A stretch of 64,000 bases of DNA from Seison nebaliae. Lineage: Eukaryota; Rotifera; Pararotatoria; Seisonacea; Seisonidae. Shown one piece after another: positions 25,357-37,221 of this stretch. How positions within the stretch are numbered: the first letter of the stretch is position 1; the number at the start of each line of letters is the position of its first letter. The stretch covers positions 30,376-94,375 of the forward strand of contig JALJEE010000712.1 in the NCBI GenBank assembly GCA_023231475.1, written 5' to 3'. Both the position numbers and the translations under genes were made by a program. The notes beneath the pieces are model-generated. The model did no database searches. It saw only the letters and a program-made list of their open reading frames with translations, and was not told where the DNA came from.

Positions 25357-26172
25357 TTATTGCATATTAATAAATGTTAAATCATAATGTGTTTTATTAT
25401 TTCTACCCGAACAACAACCAGAAGGTTTATCAGGAAAGTATTTCGAATGATTAATTGAAGGTTCGTTTTGCATAGAAACAGTGATAAGATGACCGAGGAC
25501 GGACCTGATATTTGAACTACTTTCGGCACTAACCAAGAACGAATCCATTTGATATTCTTCGCAAAAATTATTTATGGTATTTTCATTGATTTCTTTCATT
25601 TGCTACAAATGGAAATTGTTATAATTTTGTTACGTAAGAATAAATAAAGTATTAAAGACCTCATCAATTGGTTTATCAGTTTTGTTTGCTAAAACGATCA
25701 TTTCATAATGTTCTAATGTACAATATTCTTTGAAAATTAATCGCCAACGCTCTAAGGACTGAAGAGAATAATTTCAATTTTTTCCATTAAAATGAGAACG
25801 TCAATGGAAGATTTCTTCGTTATATCACATACTAGGATACACCAATTCATCCGTCGGATATTTGATGGGAGAAGTGCATTATGCTTTTCTAATCCTGCTG
25901 TGTCCCACATCTTTCAACAGCATTAAAAGTTAGAAAAATAGAAGAAAAATAAAAGTTGAAACTTCCAATAAAATGTTTTTGCCCATATATGGACAGATTA
26001 CCCTACTAACATCAATACCTATCGTCGCAGATGGAAATTTTTTGTATGTTCCTTCTGTCATTCTTTTAATGATCGAAGTTTTCCCAACACTTTCCATTTA
26101 AGAGAATTAATGGGAAAAACTGAAGAAAATTCACCTGGAATCACCAAGAAGCATCACTCGTACTGTATACAT
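25357..26172 (-). CDS. Divergent Rab-family small GTPase, copy 1 (Gln-to-Leu in switch II)
   Basis: Five exons (26135-26172, 25963-26089, 25800-25910, 25660-25758, 25357-25602) join to 206 residues, normal Rab length. Small GTPase acting in membrane traffic. G1 is GDSSVGKTS, G2 has the Thr in SATIGID, G3 is WDTAGLE, G4 is NKTD and G5 is SAE. The residue after DTAG is Leu where active Rabs have catalytic Gln; in Rabs and Ras that change blocks GTP hydrolysis, so this protein may stay GTP-bound. The C-terminus has a PSGCCSG segment, but the two Cys are 20 residues from the stop rather than terminal, so prenylation is doubtful unless the 3' end is spliced differently. The first intron lies inside the P-loop, in the same codon and phase as in the neighbouring gene at 26648-27457. 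No Rab subfamily could be named. Confidence 0.85.
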
Positions 26173-26647
26173 TATTCTTCAAACTTTATAAATCTTTAAA
26201 ATACATAGATCAAAATAAAAATCTTTTAACTTTCATCTGATTAAGTTGTATGTGACTTATATAGAAATAAGATACCTGGAAAATAATACAATAACATGAT
26301 GTGGATAAACCAAAAAAGCGTGGCTTTTCAAAATTCGATGGTCGTAATCTTAAAACAATATATGCCATTTTTACATAATCTTGAAATTTGTCTGAACTTT
26401 CAAAATACACAATTAACTATCACCTAATAGGAAATTAATTGTAAAACAAGAAATATGTAGTTGGAAATTGAGTTTGGCAATTCGTTGTCCTTTAAATTTC
26501 CTTTAAACTAACATAAGTAAGTAAGTGAATATTTTAAATTTTCCTAACTTATTTCACAAGAGAACGATAACTAATTTAACTTTATTTTAACATTATATTA
26601 TTGTATAAAACGAGGAAATATAATTGTATTGGAAAGTTTAGTAATTA
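26173..26647. other. Spacer between the two Rab-like genes
   Basis: About 475 bp of AT-rich DNA separating tandem genes on the same strand. It holds the 3' UTR of copy 2 and the promoter of copy 1. No further exon or repeat seen. Confidence 0.5.
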
Positions 26648-27457
26648 TCACAGATAGTAACATCTCGGAGGTTTTACGCGTTTAATTGCCATTGGATAAT
26701 CCTTGGACGTTGTAGCAATATAATGGAATAATTTATAGATATTATAATTAGATTTGGCACTTGTCTCACAATATCTAAATTGATGAGCAACACACCATGT
26801 TTTTATTCTTTTCTTATTCCTTCGAATCACCTGATTAATATAATTTCAATTTAATTCTGAATAAATTGAACCTGATAGAAAGGTGAAGATAGTTCCAAAT
26901 CGACTTTGTTTGCTACTACTAGAAATCTGTAGTAGTCTAAACGACAACTATCTTTAAAATATTTCACCCATTCATCCAATCCCTGAAAGAATAAGATAAA
27001 TGAATGATAAATTAACAATTGCCAACTTTAATAGGATTATCTAATGACACATCACAAACCAACAGACACCAATTAACATAAACATAATTGCCAGGAACCG
27101 ACGCTGGATTATTTGGTCTGATTCGTCTCATATCACCCGCCTGCCATACCTTTGTATCAAATAGAGCATTTTATATTATCAGATATATATATATATATAT
27201 ATATATATATTCTTCGATGGAGGACTAACTTCTAAATGAATTTTCTGTTCCCCAATTGACATAATTCTGTGGATGACTTCGGGATATGTTGTTGGACAGT
27301 ATGCTTTCGGAGAAGCATCGAATCCTCCTCCATCAAATCGTTCAACTATTCCACTCTTTCCCGTACTATTTAAGAATAACTGATTATATTCAGACAGGAA
27401 AGTACATTAATATAACTTTCTTTCACCCACCAAAGTTACTCGAACAACCAAATTCAT
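26648..27457 (-). CDS. Divergent Rab-like GTPase, copy 2 (degenerate switch II, CaaX end)
   Basis: Five exons (27417-27457, 27230-27365, 27027-27149, 26872-26982, 26648-26830) join to 197 residues. The P-loop is intact (GERNTGKS), G4 is NKVD and G5 is ETSAKS, so guanine nucleotide binding looks possible. G3 is WQAGD where WDTAGQE is expected: the Mg-contacting Asp, the Thr and the catalytic Gln are gone and one residue is missing, so normal GTP hydrolysis is unlikely. The protein ends in CYYL, a CaaX-type box whose final Leu favours geranylgeranylation; Rabs normally end in CC or CXC. Intron positions match copy 1 in the P-loop, before the G3 Trp and before the LxxW helix. A (TA)n run sits in the intron at 27183-27210. 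Best read as a diverged tandem duplicate, perhaps a non-hydrolysing GTPase. Confidence 0.8.
27183..27210. repeat. (AT)n microsatellite in an intron
   Basis: Fourteen AT units inside the second intron of the Rab-like copy 2 gene. Confidence 0.85.
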
Positions 27458-28061
27458 TTTTCTCTACGTGTTAGAAGAAACTAACGAACTAATTCCTTTT
27501 CACATGATGATTTTTCTTGTTGAAAAAACCAGATAGATAAAACTTGAAACAACACATCTATCTGTTATGCGACAAAACATAATACATTACCTGTTTTTCA
27601 TAACAATTTGATGGTTTTCCCAAAAATATATATACGATTTTTCGAAATTATTTCAAATTTTTGATATTTTAAATTTCATTTCATACAAATTGTATGATAC
27701 AATTTTAAAACTACTCCAATAAACTTCGTAAGTTACAATTCAATTCAAATGACCAATAATAATTCGTAAGAAAGAAATATCGATGAGGAAAAGGTTTGGC
27801 AATTTATTGATGATAATAATAATTTATTTTAGACTGAAAAAATGGAAAATGAAGAAAAGGAAAAATAAAGTAAATAAGTAAATTTAGTTTTTTTTCCCGA
27901 TAATTTCTTTCTTTTTTTATGGAACGAGAAATTGAAATCAATTAAACTTTGATTGACGGAAATGACAATATTGGTAAGGAATGAAAAGAAAAACATTATA
28001 AATAGAAACTATAGAAAATGAAGATGGAACGAAAGAGAGAAGGAGAAGATGATTCGAAATT
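27458..28061. other. Intergenic between Rab-like copy 2 and the RabGAP gene
   Basis: About 600 bp, AT-rich, between two minus-strand genes. It must hold the promoter of the Rab-like gene and the 3' UTR of the RabGAP gene. No feature stands out. Confidence 0.5.
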
Positions 28062-31000
28062 TTACACATTTACATGTGACGTACTCATATCTCGCATTCG
28101 AGAGATTGCCTTCTGAAATATATTTCCGATTCTTGTCGGTCTTCCTCCATTGTTGTTGTTGTTAGTGTTATTGTTAGTGCTAGTATTTAAATGATCACCA
28201 TTAATTAAAGATGTTGAATGATATATCTGAAAAAGAGAATAAATAAATGAATGAATGAAAGATAATAAATGGAAAAATAAAACGAACTTCTTTCACTTTT
28301 AACATTTCAATGGTGGATAAGAGTAATGATCGGGAAATATATGTATCTTGTGAACGTGAACGTTGTCGTTGATTCGATGATATTAAATTAAAATTCGCTG
28401 GTAATTGTTCATTTCTCATTTGTTCTTTTAACAAATATAATTCGGTAGCTTTCTGATTATTATTCCATTGAACATCTTCCAATTGTTGTTGCAATTCCTC
28501 CAACTTCCAATTCAATTTATTCAATTGAATATTCTTTTGTTTCTTCTCCTCTTCATATTGATCGATTTTATGATATAGTTGTTGTAAATGGTTACTGACG
28601 AATGTATCTCTCTTGTCCAATTCGAGACGATTACGAGCCAATTCCTTACAAAGACTCTCGATTTTCTTCCGTGGATTCATTTCTTCCATCTCCTTCAAAT
28701 AAATATCCTCCAACTTCTTCAATTTGACCAGATTAATTTTTTTCAAATATTCCACAATACTAATCATCAATTTATCAATCTCTTTCTCGTTCAAATAGAT
28801 TCGAGGGAGATTCACACGAAAATATCGAAGTATCTCTTCGAAATGGAGAACGAGCAGATCTTTCTTCGATCGTTTCAAGAGAGCAAGTCCAACGGCAAAT
28901 ATGACCGTTCCTCCATCCAAGAAGAATAAGTCGAGTATACGATAAACGAGTGGTAATGGGAATTTCGAAGTGTAAAGTGTGAGGAACCATTGAGAAGCGA
29001 ACATATGAATTTCCAATTGAAGATCATTAAAATGATCGAAAATTTCGAGGAGATGTTCTTTGATCAATTGTTTGAATTGGAAGAATTTCATTTGAAGATG
29101 AGAGAAATCAGCAATGAATAATTTAGTTAGATCATATGTTGTCATCAATTGAGATAAGAGATAGAAACTTTGTTCTTCCGGTAAATGAAGAAGGAGAGTA
29201 GCAGTAAGGAATGATAATCCTTGACAATATCCAACTTCAGCATGATAAAGTGAAAAGGCTTTACATACTCGAAATAAATGTGAACATAATGATTCAGTGG
29301 ATGATGTTGTTGTTGATTGATTCAACAATAAATTATCATGATCATTCATATTCTTTAAATCATTATTATTTGGATCAGTATCATTCGATGAACTGAAATA
29401 TGGATGTGCTGGAAATGTTCTATATAAATCACGTCGAATAATATCATCGAATGTCGATGATTTTGATAAGAGCATTTTATATTGATCGAACATTTCAAAT
29501 TCTTTTTGTTCGACACAACCTGCCAACAATTGCCACACTTCACCACGTAACGCTTCAGGAATTCCATGATGATAAATTAATTCCTTCAATTGAATTGGAC
29601 GTGATTCTTTCAATTTCTCCATTTTTCCTTCATCATTAATCATTTTTCTATTATCTCTCCATAATCTCATCAATTGATCCCATAATTTCAATTCATCCAA
29701 ATCATTAACTTCTTTACTCACTTCACCACTTCCAGACAACACCATCGATTCCACTTCAGTAATATTTTCCGAATCAATATCATTCACAGCCAACGCATTA
29801 ATTCGTTGTCGTTCCACACTATTTATTAGATCAATCATCATTGTTTTAATATTTGCATATTTGCCCACCGTCTTCTCGATCATATGCATCGCATAAACCA
29901 CAAAATGATTTGTCAATGATTTCTGACGAGGAATTAACCAGAACTTTTCATTCATCGGGAAAATTTTCGCTTTTATTTCAAAATTGAAGACGAGCGGATC
30001 CACCACCATTCCCACAATCAAATTACACACCAAAGTGAAGAAAACACGATGTTCTTTCGTATTGTCCAAACGTAAAATGTCAAAATGAACTTTCGTCATA
30101 TCCCAAAATCCTTCTACCACAAATTTCGATTGTGCAGTTCTTGGTTGAGCATCAGCCGGTTGCATTCGTCCTTCCAATAATATCATATCACTCGATTTCA
30201 CCATTCGTCCTGGTGCAAATAATAGACCCAAACATTTCACGAAAGTTAATGGGGAGCGAGTATGACTTACGAATTGAGTTGATGCATTCTCTATGAACGC
30301 CTCTAACGAATCAATCCATTTGATGGTTTGTCGTCTCCTTTGGAGTACGACGGATGTTGATTGACTCACTTCATTAATCTTCGATCGCTCTCCATCACGT
30401 ATAAGACGAATATTTAATGGTAATTGTTCCTGTTTCTCTATTTCTTTATCTTCCTGTGATTGGTCGGTGGGTTGGACGACTGATTTTCGTGGAATTCCCA
30501 ATGAAGCACTCGATGAACGGAATGTGATACGAAAACGTTTATCGCAATTTGTACGTAATTTGAAAAATTGATCTTGAATAGGACAAAGAATCCATTCCGT
30601 TTCATCAATTTGTTGCTCATCGAAATCCATTCGACCAACAGTTCCTGGTGTTGATTCGAATATTTCCAATTTCGCTTCAACTGTATGAGAACTGAAGAAA
30701 ATATCATTGTCTTCCAAATCAACATCGATTTTATTATCGCTCGTTACTTTCATTTTCGTCTTCTCACTCACAGTTGTCGTTGTTGATGTTAACAAGAGAG
30801 AACCATCACCATTTGATGAAAGTGATGCGTCTTTTGTGGACGACGGTAAAACTTTCGAATCATTTCCTGTAGATGATGGAATTGATGATAATGAATTGAA
30901 TAATTCATCACCTGATCTATTCGATCCAATTCTCTCCAATTCGTCCAATTTTGAAATATGTTGAGATGCCTCGGCAGCGGTGGACGGTTGCCACGACCGT

Positions 31001-31839
31001 CGGAATGATTTTAAAATGACCGATGGCACTCCAGGAATTGCACATTGGAAAACGTGAATGACAAATTTCGGTTCAACGGCAAAAGAATGATTAGTGGACT
31101 TATTCCGAATCGTTTGTCTTACGTCAACATATTTTGACGTTTCATCTCCATTGAGTGCGACGAAAGCAAAACATAATTCTTCTTCACTTCCCTCATTGCC
31201 TATGATGGACAAATAAACATTTCCCAATTCATAAGACGCATAAATCTCTTCCATCTTCTCTTCATCAACTTTCTCTAAACTCAATTCTTTCACATTTCTT
31301 TCACTCGATTTTGTGTTATCTAAATTCTCTTCCGATTTACCCAGACATTTTTCATCATTCTTTTCTTCCACTTCCATCATCTCTGAACAATCACTAATCG
31401 TTTGTCTTCTTGTTTTCCGTTCTTTCGTTCCAATTCTCATTTTAGAACGACCCTTCTTATTTCCTTCTTCATTCTCCTCTTTATTATCAGAAACTTTTTT
31501 TAAAATTTTTATCGATCCATTTCCACTATTATTGGGAATTATTATAGATGCATCAAATGGACCATCAATCAATGACGTTCGTTCTTTCGGCAATTCCGGT
31601 AACGAAGTCAACGAGAAACGAGTAGAAATCGATGACAATAACGGCGATTTCGGTGATTTCGTCGTTTTCGATGATTTCAAAATAAAATCATGATAATCTT
31701 GTCGGAAAGAAACCGTCCGAATCAATTTAACGTAAACCGTCGCCAAATCTTCATTCAACGCTTCTTCGATCAGTGAGCTGCCCAAATACAAGAGAGAATC
31801 GAAACGACATTCATCATTCTTCATTTTCCCGACCACCAT
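28062..31839 (-). CDS. RABGAP1: RabGAP1-type TBC GTPase-activating protein (PTB + kinesin-like + TBC + coiled coil)
   Basis: Two exons (28288-31839 and 28062-28226, 61-bp intron) encode 1238 residues. The last exon adds an Asn-rich tail ending MRDMSTSHVNV and replaces an apparent earlier stop in the intron. Domain order is that of RABGAP1/RABGAP1L: an N-terminal PTB domain (about residues 10-280, LLYLGSSLIEEA... VFQCAIPGVPSVI) interrupted by a charged loop, a kinesin-like DUF3694 region (about 410-600), a TBC domain (about 750-965) and a coiled coil (about 1040-1170). The dual-finger catalytic residues are intact: Arg in IIRRDLYRTFPAHPYF and Gln in GYCQG. It should therefore be an active Rab GAP, acting on Rabs of the Rab6 or Rab36 type by family precedent. 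Regions 90-190 and 290-400 are acidic, Ser-rich and poorly conserved in appearance. Confidence 0.92.
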
Positions 31840-32888
31840 TCTCTTATTTCATATTCACATTCAACTTTTCCTGTTTTTTTTTTTTGAAAAAAAATTGATT
31901 CTTTACGAATAAAAAATTTGAAATTTTTTCATCAATTCTTCAAAATAAATGAAATATTCTCCGTCGATAAATTAATTGGAAACATTGGAAAATAAGAGTT
32001 GAACGAAAAGCGAAATAGAAAAAGAAATAAATTTATTTACGTAGAGAAGCCACACAAGAGAAGAAGTATCCTGTTATTATGTCAGCATCTCATTAAGGAG
32101 ATGGAAATTAATGAGAAGAGAATTTCTATTTTCTTATCATTCAATAAAAGAATCGCACAATATTTTTTTTCCTTTGTCCAACAACTAATTTTGATTAAGA
32201 ATTCGCTTGAAAATGAGATTTCACATTTTATTTCAAACGGATAATAAGCAACTTGCCTATTGGGTCACTTATTCTCGCGACGTAGTCCTCTCCCATTTCC
32301 CTTTTATAACGACTTTTTTCCCAACTCGTATGTGGGACATGTCATATCTTCTCTACTAATTTTCGGACAATTTATGTTCATATTTTTTTTTGCACTCGAA
32401 ATGATCAAATTGTAGTAGATATCTATAGAGATAATATATAATAGGTTCGTTTCCTCCCACTTATTCAATTATTTTATTCGTTATCTGTAAAAAGTTTAAT
32501 TCAATTATGAAAAAATGAATGATATATTGACATAAATTACTATGAAACATTTCCATTTGTATGTGGAACTGTTTCGAAATTAGAGCAGAAGGAAAAATAT
32601 GAAAGAATAAGGTCCTGAGTATGAGGGAGAAAGAAACCGTTCCTATGGTTCTATTAGTTGGAGATCTCCTCGAAGAGGAACTGTCCTACAACTGTCACAA
32701 TTTAACATTAAAATGAACATAATATACGTCATTGTCAAACGTATTGAACATCAAATTTTTCCCCTTGTTCAACTCTCCACCCATCTCTCACAACGTTCTC
32801 CCAAAACAAAATTATTTAACTTTTATATTTAAAAATTTTTTTTCGTCATTTTCCTTTTATATAATCTTCTTTTATTGTGTACATACGT

Positions 32889-32940
32889 GTGTTTTTGTGA
32901 GTGTGTGTGTGTTGTGTGTGTGTTTTTTTTTTGGTATGTG
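32889..32940. repeat. GT-rich microsatellite
   Basis: Interrupted GT dinucleotide run ending in a T tract, about 1 kb upstream of the RabGAP1 start codon. Confidence 0.75.
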
Positions 32941-33436
32941 TGTATTTGTTATATGCACATGTTTCGTTGGACATTATCAATCGGTCCTTCATGTGAGTAA
33001 CGTATCTTGAGAAAGAGGAATAATGCAATTTATTATAATCGACAAAACATATAAATAATTCTCTCGAATTTTATGAGTTACGATTTTCTGTTGTTTTTCT
33101 TTCTCTTTTCCTCTCCCTTATGAATAATGGAAGCCAGATATTAGACGTTGTACTTAAACAACACGACTCTACAAGGAAGTGTGTGTAAAGGGAAACCCTT
33201 AAAAAAGGACAGACGATAATGATACATAGTTGCAACTCGAAAATTTTCTTCTGAAATTCTTTTTAATAAATTCACATCGAACTTATCATTCATTCTATCT
33301 AATTTTAAGTTTTATGTAAATAAATTTAATTGAAATCATTCGAAAAAATTAATAATTGTAAATGATAAATAATTAAGATTAATTCGAAGTCGAAAAAAAT
33401 TCATAAATTATTTTTAGGATGAGAAGAAGCTTTTCG

Positions 33437-33464
33437 TTCATTCATTCATTCATTCATTCATTCA
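33437..33464. repeat. (ATTC)n microsatellite
   Basis: Seven ATTC tetranucleotides in intergenic DNA. Confidence 0.85.
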
Positions 33465-34107
33465 TCCTCTCAACTCGTCGAATGAGTGAAGTGAATGTGA
33501 GAAGAAGAAGCTCAAATGAAATTAATTTGACTCACCATTTCCTCGAATCGATCAAATGAAATTCCTCTTCAGCAGTTTGTAAGTATAGAGTGAAAACCAT
33601 GAGCAAATAGTAAAAAAGAATGGGAATTCCTAACATAAGTAAAATGACGTGTTATACCTTCTCCTCTCCTATGAATGTAACCTTCACTTATCAACCTTTT
33701 CGCATTGCTCAAGGAATTATCTTCACTCTCCTTTTAATGATCGAGGAAAATTTCTAGGAAATCTTACGAAACTTCTGAAAAAACATGTTCGTTTCTAATA
33801 AATTATTGAAACAAATCAATAAATTGAATTTGCATGAAATACGATTAGGAAACTTGTCGTAAAAACCTCACTTACCATTTATTTCCTTAAAATTCCTTCC
33901 CAACAATTTCTTCCACATTCAAATAAATATAATTTCATAATAGTACACGTCGATATTTTTCGAATTGTCATTTTAAAAGTAAATTTATCAGTTCAGATTC
34001 CAATGAAAAGTTAATTTGGTTGTGTCAAAATGAAGTTTGTAGGTGAAAGCAGAAAACGGATTTATTTGATAGAAAGAAAGAATGTAAATTCTCATTTAAA
34101 ATTTTTT

Positions 34108-36900
34108 TCAGTTTTTCATTAATTGGAGGAATGACAAGTAGTTGACATGAATATCTGCAATTCGATGAAAATAATTTTGATATTGTAAGGAAAAATTGAC
34201 GGAACTTTTAAATGCTAAAATCTCTTCGATTTCATTTTCATTCTTTATTTGATCAATCGTCATATTCTCACCATCTTTCTGAATTGGATAATTCACCCAA
34301 TCTAATGCATTCACAATATTAAATGCATTCAGTTGATTATTCTCGAGAGTCATACTAAAAAATTATTCTCAAATTTTTATGAGAGAAAAAGAACCAGAAA
34401 ATGAATTGTTCAAATGTTTCTGGTGGGAATGGCACGTGATTACTTTTCAATACTTTTCTCACCATCTCCTGTGACAAATATGGTTCATCGATATTATCTA
34501 ATCGAGATAATAATGATTTTTTTAAGATATCGAAATCGTTGTATCCCATTCGACGGAAATGTGATTGAATAGATAAGAGGAATTTCTTCAAGTCGAAGCC
34601 AGTCTCTTCAAAACTATTCAATTGTCTTGCAACACTCAATATTTCATGTTCACTTAACTTATCTGAATAATAAACAAATTAAATTTCAATAAGAATTTCA
34701 CTAAACTTTCCGTTAATTTTTTCAGTAAACCGGAAAATGTCTCGTAAGTAAAGAGACCACTTTGCGTCACATCATATTCGGCAAACAGTCGTTCCATTTC
34801 TTGATAACGTGAACTTAAGTGTTGTTTACAGATTGATAAAATTCTCGCAATATTGCTCATTGGCAACTGAAACCATTTAGCTTATGGAATTCTGACGAAA
34901 ATAAATAAATGAACTTTCAATTTCTCCATATATTGAAGTGCATATTCGTCCGCATCAATCACGAGTAATGAATGAGAATTAATTGTCATTATTCCCCCAA
35001 TAAATATGTCGTTAATTGTAAAATATTTTTTAGGATCTTGATGGAATCTAAGTGATTAATTATTTGGAAGGAAGAAAGAAATGGAAAAGAAACTTCATCT
35101 GATTCGGTTTCTCCGCTCGACATCTTTCCAGAAATTTCCCTCCATCAATTCCTGAATTCTTCTCATGTTTCTCAAATACTTGAATGGTGTCATCAGATAA
35201 ATAATAAATTATGACAAATCGACGTTTTTTCTGAATTGGATTATTCGAATTCAATTTAGCCAAAAATCTTAATTGACCACTGTCATATCCCAATCTGATA
35301 AAGAGCATTGAATTGATGAGAGAAATAAATTATTAACTTATCATATAACATGAATTTCTTAAAATCTTTTTTTGGTGGTTGTGGTAATAAGCTTAAGGTA
35401 CTATTCAATGAATCTTCATAGCTTCCCCAACCATTATATGGTGGAATCTAAACAATGCTTACAAAACGATTTTCTAAATAGTAATATGAAACTTCTTTTT
35501 CAATTTTTATTGGTTCCACCGAATTCTTTCCTTTGACAATCAATGAAGGAAATTCTACAAAAAGAAATTATTTCATTCAAAATTTCAAGAGAAAGAATAG
35601 ATGACTTTGTATTCCATATTTGGTTGAATAATAATTTTTTGTAAAATCATCACAATCGACAATGAAGAATCGTCGAGTCCACACATTAATGTACTGGCCA
35701 ATTACTAAGTCTTTCTCCGTATAATATTCCAAATTTGCTGTTCCGGTCTTTTTGGGAGGGGAGAAAATTTATTTAAGACAGAATTTGAATTATGAAAAAA
35801 AAACTTTAAGATTATCTAAAATAAAAGTCGAGTCGTTCAATCCACCAATGACATTTAATACAGTTCGATCCGCCAACTTTCCTGGTGGTGGTAATGGATA
35901 ATTTTTTTTCGGTAGACGACTTCGTTTCAAAAAAACTGCCGATTGATCACGACCACAATTTGGCGCTAAAATCTCTTTCAGTTCGATGGTATCATCACTC
36001 AGATAATAATTGATTACAAATTTCCTTAAATCTCCATGCAACTGATCCGTATCGTCCCAGACGGCCCATAAACGTAGAACTTGTCGATCATGATCTAAGA
36101 ACTGTTTCAATGTGTCCATTCTTTCATATGGTCGAAGTGATTTTTGTGCTAATTTTTCCTTTAAACGATTTTCAATTTTTTTTTTAAATAAAAAATCAGA
36201 ATTTACCGTTTTCTTTCGATTGTTGTACGGATCAGTTGGTACGAGTTCTGTAGTTCCGATTTCAAATCCTTTCTTCTGATAGAATTCTCTCGTGAATTTG
36301 TCACAGTTAACAATGCGAATTTTCCATTGTTTGACAAGAACATCCGTTCCAATTCGCAGATTTTCATATGTCAGAAATTTATTCGGATTATTGACATTTT
36401 CCACTTTCTGACGTTTCAGTATCGTTCCTTGAGGGTAACCAGCATCTTTAGTTCTCGGCTCATCTATCTGGATACAACCGTCTTCCAAATAATAAAGAAG
36501 TTTTACAGAACGTACTCGATATGGTTCGCCAGCTCGTTCCGTTAACCGTTCCTACAACGAATGAGAAACTGATAAAACGAATTGAATTATTAACATGGAA
36601 ATATCCATCGAAGCATAACACTTGTTTGTCATAAGCTAACCATGCTGGTAACTGATCTTTACCTTCCACATAATCTGGAATATTTAATAATGAGAATTTA
36701 TCAAAAGATGAAAAATTAGACTTTTCTTCTGTTGATCTTTGGTGCATTTTAATTCGATACTAACCTCTCCAACCGTATCGAATTGATGAGACAAATGATT
36801 ATTCAATTTCTTTTTTAAAAAATGAGTAAAATCTTTTCAACATCAGACTAACCGGACGATGGAAAGAATTCCCTGGTAAGAAAGGTAGCGACTTATCCAT
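34108..36900 (-). CDS. EF-hand domain-containing protein of the EFHC1/EFHC2 type (three DM10 domains)
   Basis: Multi-exon axonemal protein; the DM10 family binds inside doublet microtubules of motile cilia. The start at 36900 gives MDKSLPFLPGNSF, matching the short GLPFLPG segment at the N-terminus of EFHC proteins. DM10-1 follows (AWLAYDKQVLCFDGYFH, then a 43-bp intron, then YRVRSVKLLYYLEDGCIQI and GYPQGTILKRQKV). DM10-2 is near 36110-35920 (HDRQVLRLWAVWDD, VINYYLSDDTIEL, FLKRSRLPK) and DM10-3 near 35300-35090 (GQLRFLAKLN, VIIYYLSDDTIQVFEKHEKN, GKFLERCR). The C-terminal exons carry an EF-hand-like segment (FAEYDVTQSGLFTYETF). Intervening exons at about 34.9-35.8 kb were seen but not all junctions were fixed. 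EFHC1 versus EFHC2 cannot be decided. It is back to back with the GCP gene, about 320 bp apart. Confidence 0.85.
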
Positions 36901-37221
36901 TTCTTGAACAAACTGGAAGTATGTTTAGATTTCCAATTCACTTATTGCCATTAGTAACGAAATAATTATTAAGACAGAAATTATTCCGAATGAGAGCCAA
37001 TGAAAAACATTTAAAATAACAAGCTCAAAACTGAGAATTTTTAGAGACGTCAATTTATTTCTTATCAACATCTTATTTATTTCCATCAATGATCATTTGA
37101 TGATTTACCACAAATTATAATTTAAGTCTCCGTCTCTCATTAGGATTTATTATAAATTGTTATAAAAATGACTAAAATTAAATTGTTAATGGTCATATCT
37201 GATTAATTGGCTATTGGAAAA
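36901..37221. promoter_or_regulatory. Short divergent promoter region between EFHC and the GCP gene
   Basis: Only about 320 bp separate two start codons pointing away from each other, so both promoters lie here. Both products are cilium/centrosome family proteins, which makes shared control plausible. No specific binding site, such as an RFX X-box, could be identified by eye. Confidence 0.5.

Larger units (their letters stand above)
31840..34107. other. Intergenic upstream of RabGAP1, with GT and ATTC microsatellites
   Basis: About 2.3 kb. It starts with the presumed RabGAP1 promoter and contains a GT-rich run (about 32889-32940) and an (ATTC)n repeat (33437-33464). The rest is AT-rich and featureless to my eye. 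An 81-codon open frame near 31999-32244 has no recognisable domain. Confidence 0.5.

Noticed and set aside
31999-32244. 81-codon open frame upstream of RabGAP1
   Set aside because: Lys/Ile/Phe-rich sequence typical of random AT-rich frames.
32355-32372. TTTTCGGACAAT word also found inside the MITE-like element
   Set aside because: The match is only about 12 bp with no neighbouring terminal-repeat sequence, so I do not call another copy.
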